This document shows positions 5,515 to 7,263 of a stretch of DNA of 7,263 nucleotides, piece by piece. The notes under the pieces were generated by a model. It worked only from the letters and a program-made list of their open reading frames with translations. It had not been told where the DNA came from and searched no databases. The position numbers and the translations under genes were made by a program. The stretch spans positions 1 through 7,263 of the forward strand of contig CAYRKW010000103.1 in the NCBI GenBank assembly GCA_964425135.1. Reading direction: 5' to 3'. Numbering within the stretch: position 1 is the stretch's first letter; the number at the start of each line of letters is the position of its first letter. Source of the DNA: CAYLLD01 sp964425135 (GTDB lineage: Bacteria > Pseudomonadota > Alphaproteobacteria > Rhodobacterales > Rhodobacteraceae).

Positions 5515-7189
5515 TCCGGTCACCCTTTCGGTCATCCAGGCAGGCTTGCAACAGGTCTGCGATGAGATGGACCTCACCTTCTCCCGCGCCGCCTTCTCCC
5601 CCGTCATTGCCGAAGCCAACGACCGCTCCGACGGCATCTACGCCGCCGACGACGGTGCGCTCATCGCCCAAGGCGCGGGCGGGCTGCCGGTCTTCGTCGG
5701 AACCATGCAATACTCCACCCGCGTGCTGATCGAGCGCATCGCCCAAGGCATCACCGCCGCGCCCGAACCCGATGACACTTACATCGTCAACGACCCCTAT
5801 CTGGGCGGTACGCACCTCATGGACGTCCGCTTCGCTCGCCCGTTCTATCGAAAAGGCAAAATATGGTGCTGGCTTTCCAACACCGGCCATTGGCCCGATA
5901 CAGGCGGCGCGGTCCCGGGCGGCTTCTCCGCCTCTGCCACAGCCGTCGAACAAGAAGGCCTGCGCCTGCCGCCTGTCAAACTTTTCAAACGCGGCAAGCT
6001 CGATGAAGAAATCTACGCCATCATCTGCTCCAACATCCGCGTCGCGGATCAGCGCATCGGCGATGTGAAAGCACAAGCCGCCGCCCTGTCGATCGGCGAG
6101 ACCCGCCTGCACGCACTTCTCGACCGTTATGGCGACGAGACAGTGCAAGCGGCGATCAGTCAATTCAAAACCCGCGCTGCAGATCAAATGCGCGCCCATA
6201 TCGCCACCATCCCCGAAGGCACCGTCCACAGCACCGCCTATATCGACAGCGACGGTGTGGTGAACGAACCGTTGGAAATTAAACTTGCCGTCACCCGTAA
6301 AGGCGAGGGGCTGACATTCGATTTCACCGGCTCCGCCGCACCATGTATCGGCCCGATGAACTCGGTCGAGGCCACGACGCTCTCTTCCGTCTATCTCGCC
6401 ATGCGCCACATCTTCCCGGACGTGCCCATCAGCGCAGGCGCGTTTGAGCCACTGCACATCACCGGCATCAAAGACACCTTCCTCGACGCCCATTACCCCC
6501 GGCCTGTCTCCGGCTGCGCCGCCGAGGTCAGCCAACGCATCGCCGAAGCGGTCTTCGCCGCGTTGGTGCAAGTCCTCCCCGATAAAGTCACCGCCGCCCC
6601 CGCCGGAACGTCTGGCAATTTCGCACTGGGCGGCTATGACCCGGAAAAGGGTCGATCCTTCGTGATGTACCAGCTTTCCGGCGGTGGATATGGCGGCAAT
6701 GCCGATCATGACGGCCTCACCAACGGCTGCTCCACCATCGGCATCTCCAAATCACCACCGGTCGAGATTATGGAACAGCAATTTCCCGTCCTCTACCACC
6801 GTTACGCCCTGCGCGAAAACTCCGGCGGAGCAGGCAAACATCGCGGCGGCTTCGGGCTCGATTATGAGATCGAACTGCGCCGCGGCACTGCCCGCGCAAG
6901 CTTCGTCATGGACCACGGCCGCTTCGGCCCGCAAGGGGCGCAAGGCGGACAAGACGGCGCGACCAACACCGTCGAAGTTATCCGCTCGGGCCAAAGCCAC
7001 ATCCCGGAACACCTGTCCAAAGAGCAAGACATAGAACTGTCCGCCGGCGACCGCGTTCGCGTCCAAACCCCCGGCGGCGGCGGCTTCGGAGATCCGGCTG
7101 ACCGATCACGCGGCGCGGTCGAAACAGACATCGCGCTGGAGCGATATTACCAAAAAAACGCAGACCGCCTGTTCAAGCCAAAACCCTGA
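5504..7189 (+). CDS. hyuB: Hydantoinase/5-oxoprolinase subunit B (HyuB family)
   Basis: This is the partner of HyuA. In the family, subunit A activates the ring substrate with ATP and subunit B carries a metal site for the following hydrolysis. The 561 residues show the N-terminal family start DPVTLSVIQAGL (5-16), SDGIYAADDGALIAQG (42-57), NDPYLGGTHLMDV (96-108), GHWPDTGGAVPGG (128-140), ENSGGAGKHRGGFGLDYE (438-455) and the hallmark QTPGGGGFGDP near the C-terminus (521-531). H104, D107 and H129 have the same 3- and 22-residue spacing that I recall for the manganese ligands of the related acetone carboxylase alpha subunit, so they are probable metal ligands. The length is typical of hydantoinase/oxoprolinase B subunits and far shorter than acetone carboxylase alpha (about 770). 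No signal peptide or membrane segment is seen. The start is set by GAGGT five bases upstream and by the overlap with hyuA. Substrate is unknown. Confidence 0.94.
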   Translation: MTIDPVTLSVIQAGLQQVCDEMDLTFSRAAFSPVIAEANDRSDGIYAADDGALIAQGAGGLPVFVGTMQYSTRVLIERIAQGITAAPEPDDTYIVNDPYLGGTHLMDVRFARPFYRKGKIWCWLSNTGHWPDTGGAVPGGFSASATAVEQEGLRLPPVKLFKRGKLDEEIYAIICSNIRVADQRIGDVKAQAAALSIGETRLHALLDRYGDETVQAAISQFKTRAADQMRAHIATIPEGTVHSTAYIDSDGVVNEPLEIKLAVTRKGEGLTFDFTGSAAPCIGPMNSVEATTLSSVYLAMRHIFPDVPISAGAFEPLHITGIKDTFLDAHYPRPVSGCAAEVSQRIAEAVFAALVQVLPDKVTAAPAGTSGNFALGGYDPEKGRSFVMYQLSGGGYGGNADHDGLTNGCSTIGISKSPPVEIMEQQFPVLYHRYALRENSGGAGKHRGGFGLDYEIELRRGTARASFVMDHGRFGPQGAQGGQDGATNTVEVIRSGQSHIPEHLSKEQDIELSAGDRVRVQTPGGGGFGDPADRSRGAVETDIALERYYQKNADRLFKPKP

Positions 7190-7225
7190 CAGACCGCCCA
7201 TTTCGCATTTCTAAAATACTCGCCC

Positions 7226-7260
7226 GTCGCGGCAGCGACCGCACCGCGCTGCGAAAGCGC
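7226..7260. other. Two small hairpins after hyuB
   Basis: GTCGC/GCGAC (7226-7239, 4-base loop) and GCGCT/AGCGC (7246-7260, loop GCGAA) follow the hyuB stop by about 36 and 56 bases. They could mark the end of the transcript, but the T-rich tail of an intrinsic terminator is absent and the window ends three bases later. No gene is seen in the last 74 bases. Confidence 0.3.
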
Positions 7261-7263
7261 AAT

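Noticed and set aside
4141..5637. 498-codon minus-strand open frame opposite hyuA/hyuB
   Set aside because: Long antisense frames are usual opposite GC-rich genes with C at the third codon position; the peptide shows no family motif, while the plus strand encodes clear HyuA and HyuB.
5489..6709. 406-codon minus-strand open frame opposite hyuB
   Set aside because: Same reason: it is full of Gly, Asp and Val as expected from the reverse of GC-rich codons, with no recognisable domain.
3469..7189. hyuAB as an acetone carboxylase
   Set aside because: HyuB is some 200 residues too short for the alpha subunit and no small zinc-binding third subunit is present in the window.

Overview
The window looks like chromosome from an alphaproteobacterium, most likely a member of the Rhodobacterales (Roseobacter-type). 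The grounds are the high-GC, C-rich coding style of the right-hand genes, a CCA-encoding tRNA-Phe of a type I associate with that group, and the families present. The genus cannot be named from this sequence. There are two unlike halves: a decayed mobile-element junction on the left (about 1-1180) and a catabolic gene set on the right (about 1390-7189).

Left half. A tRNA-Phe(GAA) gene lies on the minus strand at 1180-1254. Directly downstream of its 3' end, on the same strand, is a tyrosine-recombinase integrase of genomic-island type. A one-base frameshift near 919-920 breaks it, and its reading frame runs into unrelated sequence at about position 53, before the catalytic tyrosine. This is the classic layout of an island integrated at a tRNA 3' end, but the integrase is dead as written. 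The island would extend to the left, outside the window. The first 53 bases may be the end of an insertion sequence.

Right half. Three plus-strand genes follow. The first is an IlvD/Edd-family dehydratase of the sugar-acid type, with all three Fe-S cysteines and the conserved Lys present. After a 227-bp spacer full of hairpins come hyuA and hyuB, the two subunits of an ATP-dependent hydantoinase/5-oxoprolinase-type enzyme. hyuA and hyuB overlap by 11 bases and are surely co-translated. The dehydratase may share their transcript, but the spacer could act as an attenuator or hold a separate promoter. A sensible reading is a small catabolic cluster: HyuAB opens a cyclic amide (or related ring) using ATP, and the dehydratase turns a polyhydroxy acid into a 2-keto-3-deoxy acid. 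No transporter, regulator or downstream enzyme is visible, so the substrate cannot be assigned.

I see no CRISPR array, toxin-antitoxin pair, defence system or clearly new molecular machine. The most interesting points are the unusual dehydratase plus HyuAB neighbourhood, the structured, G-poor, Shine-Dalgarno-less leader of hyuA, and the double-broken integrase at the tRNA.
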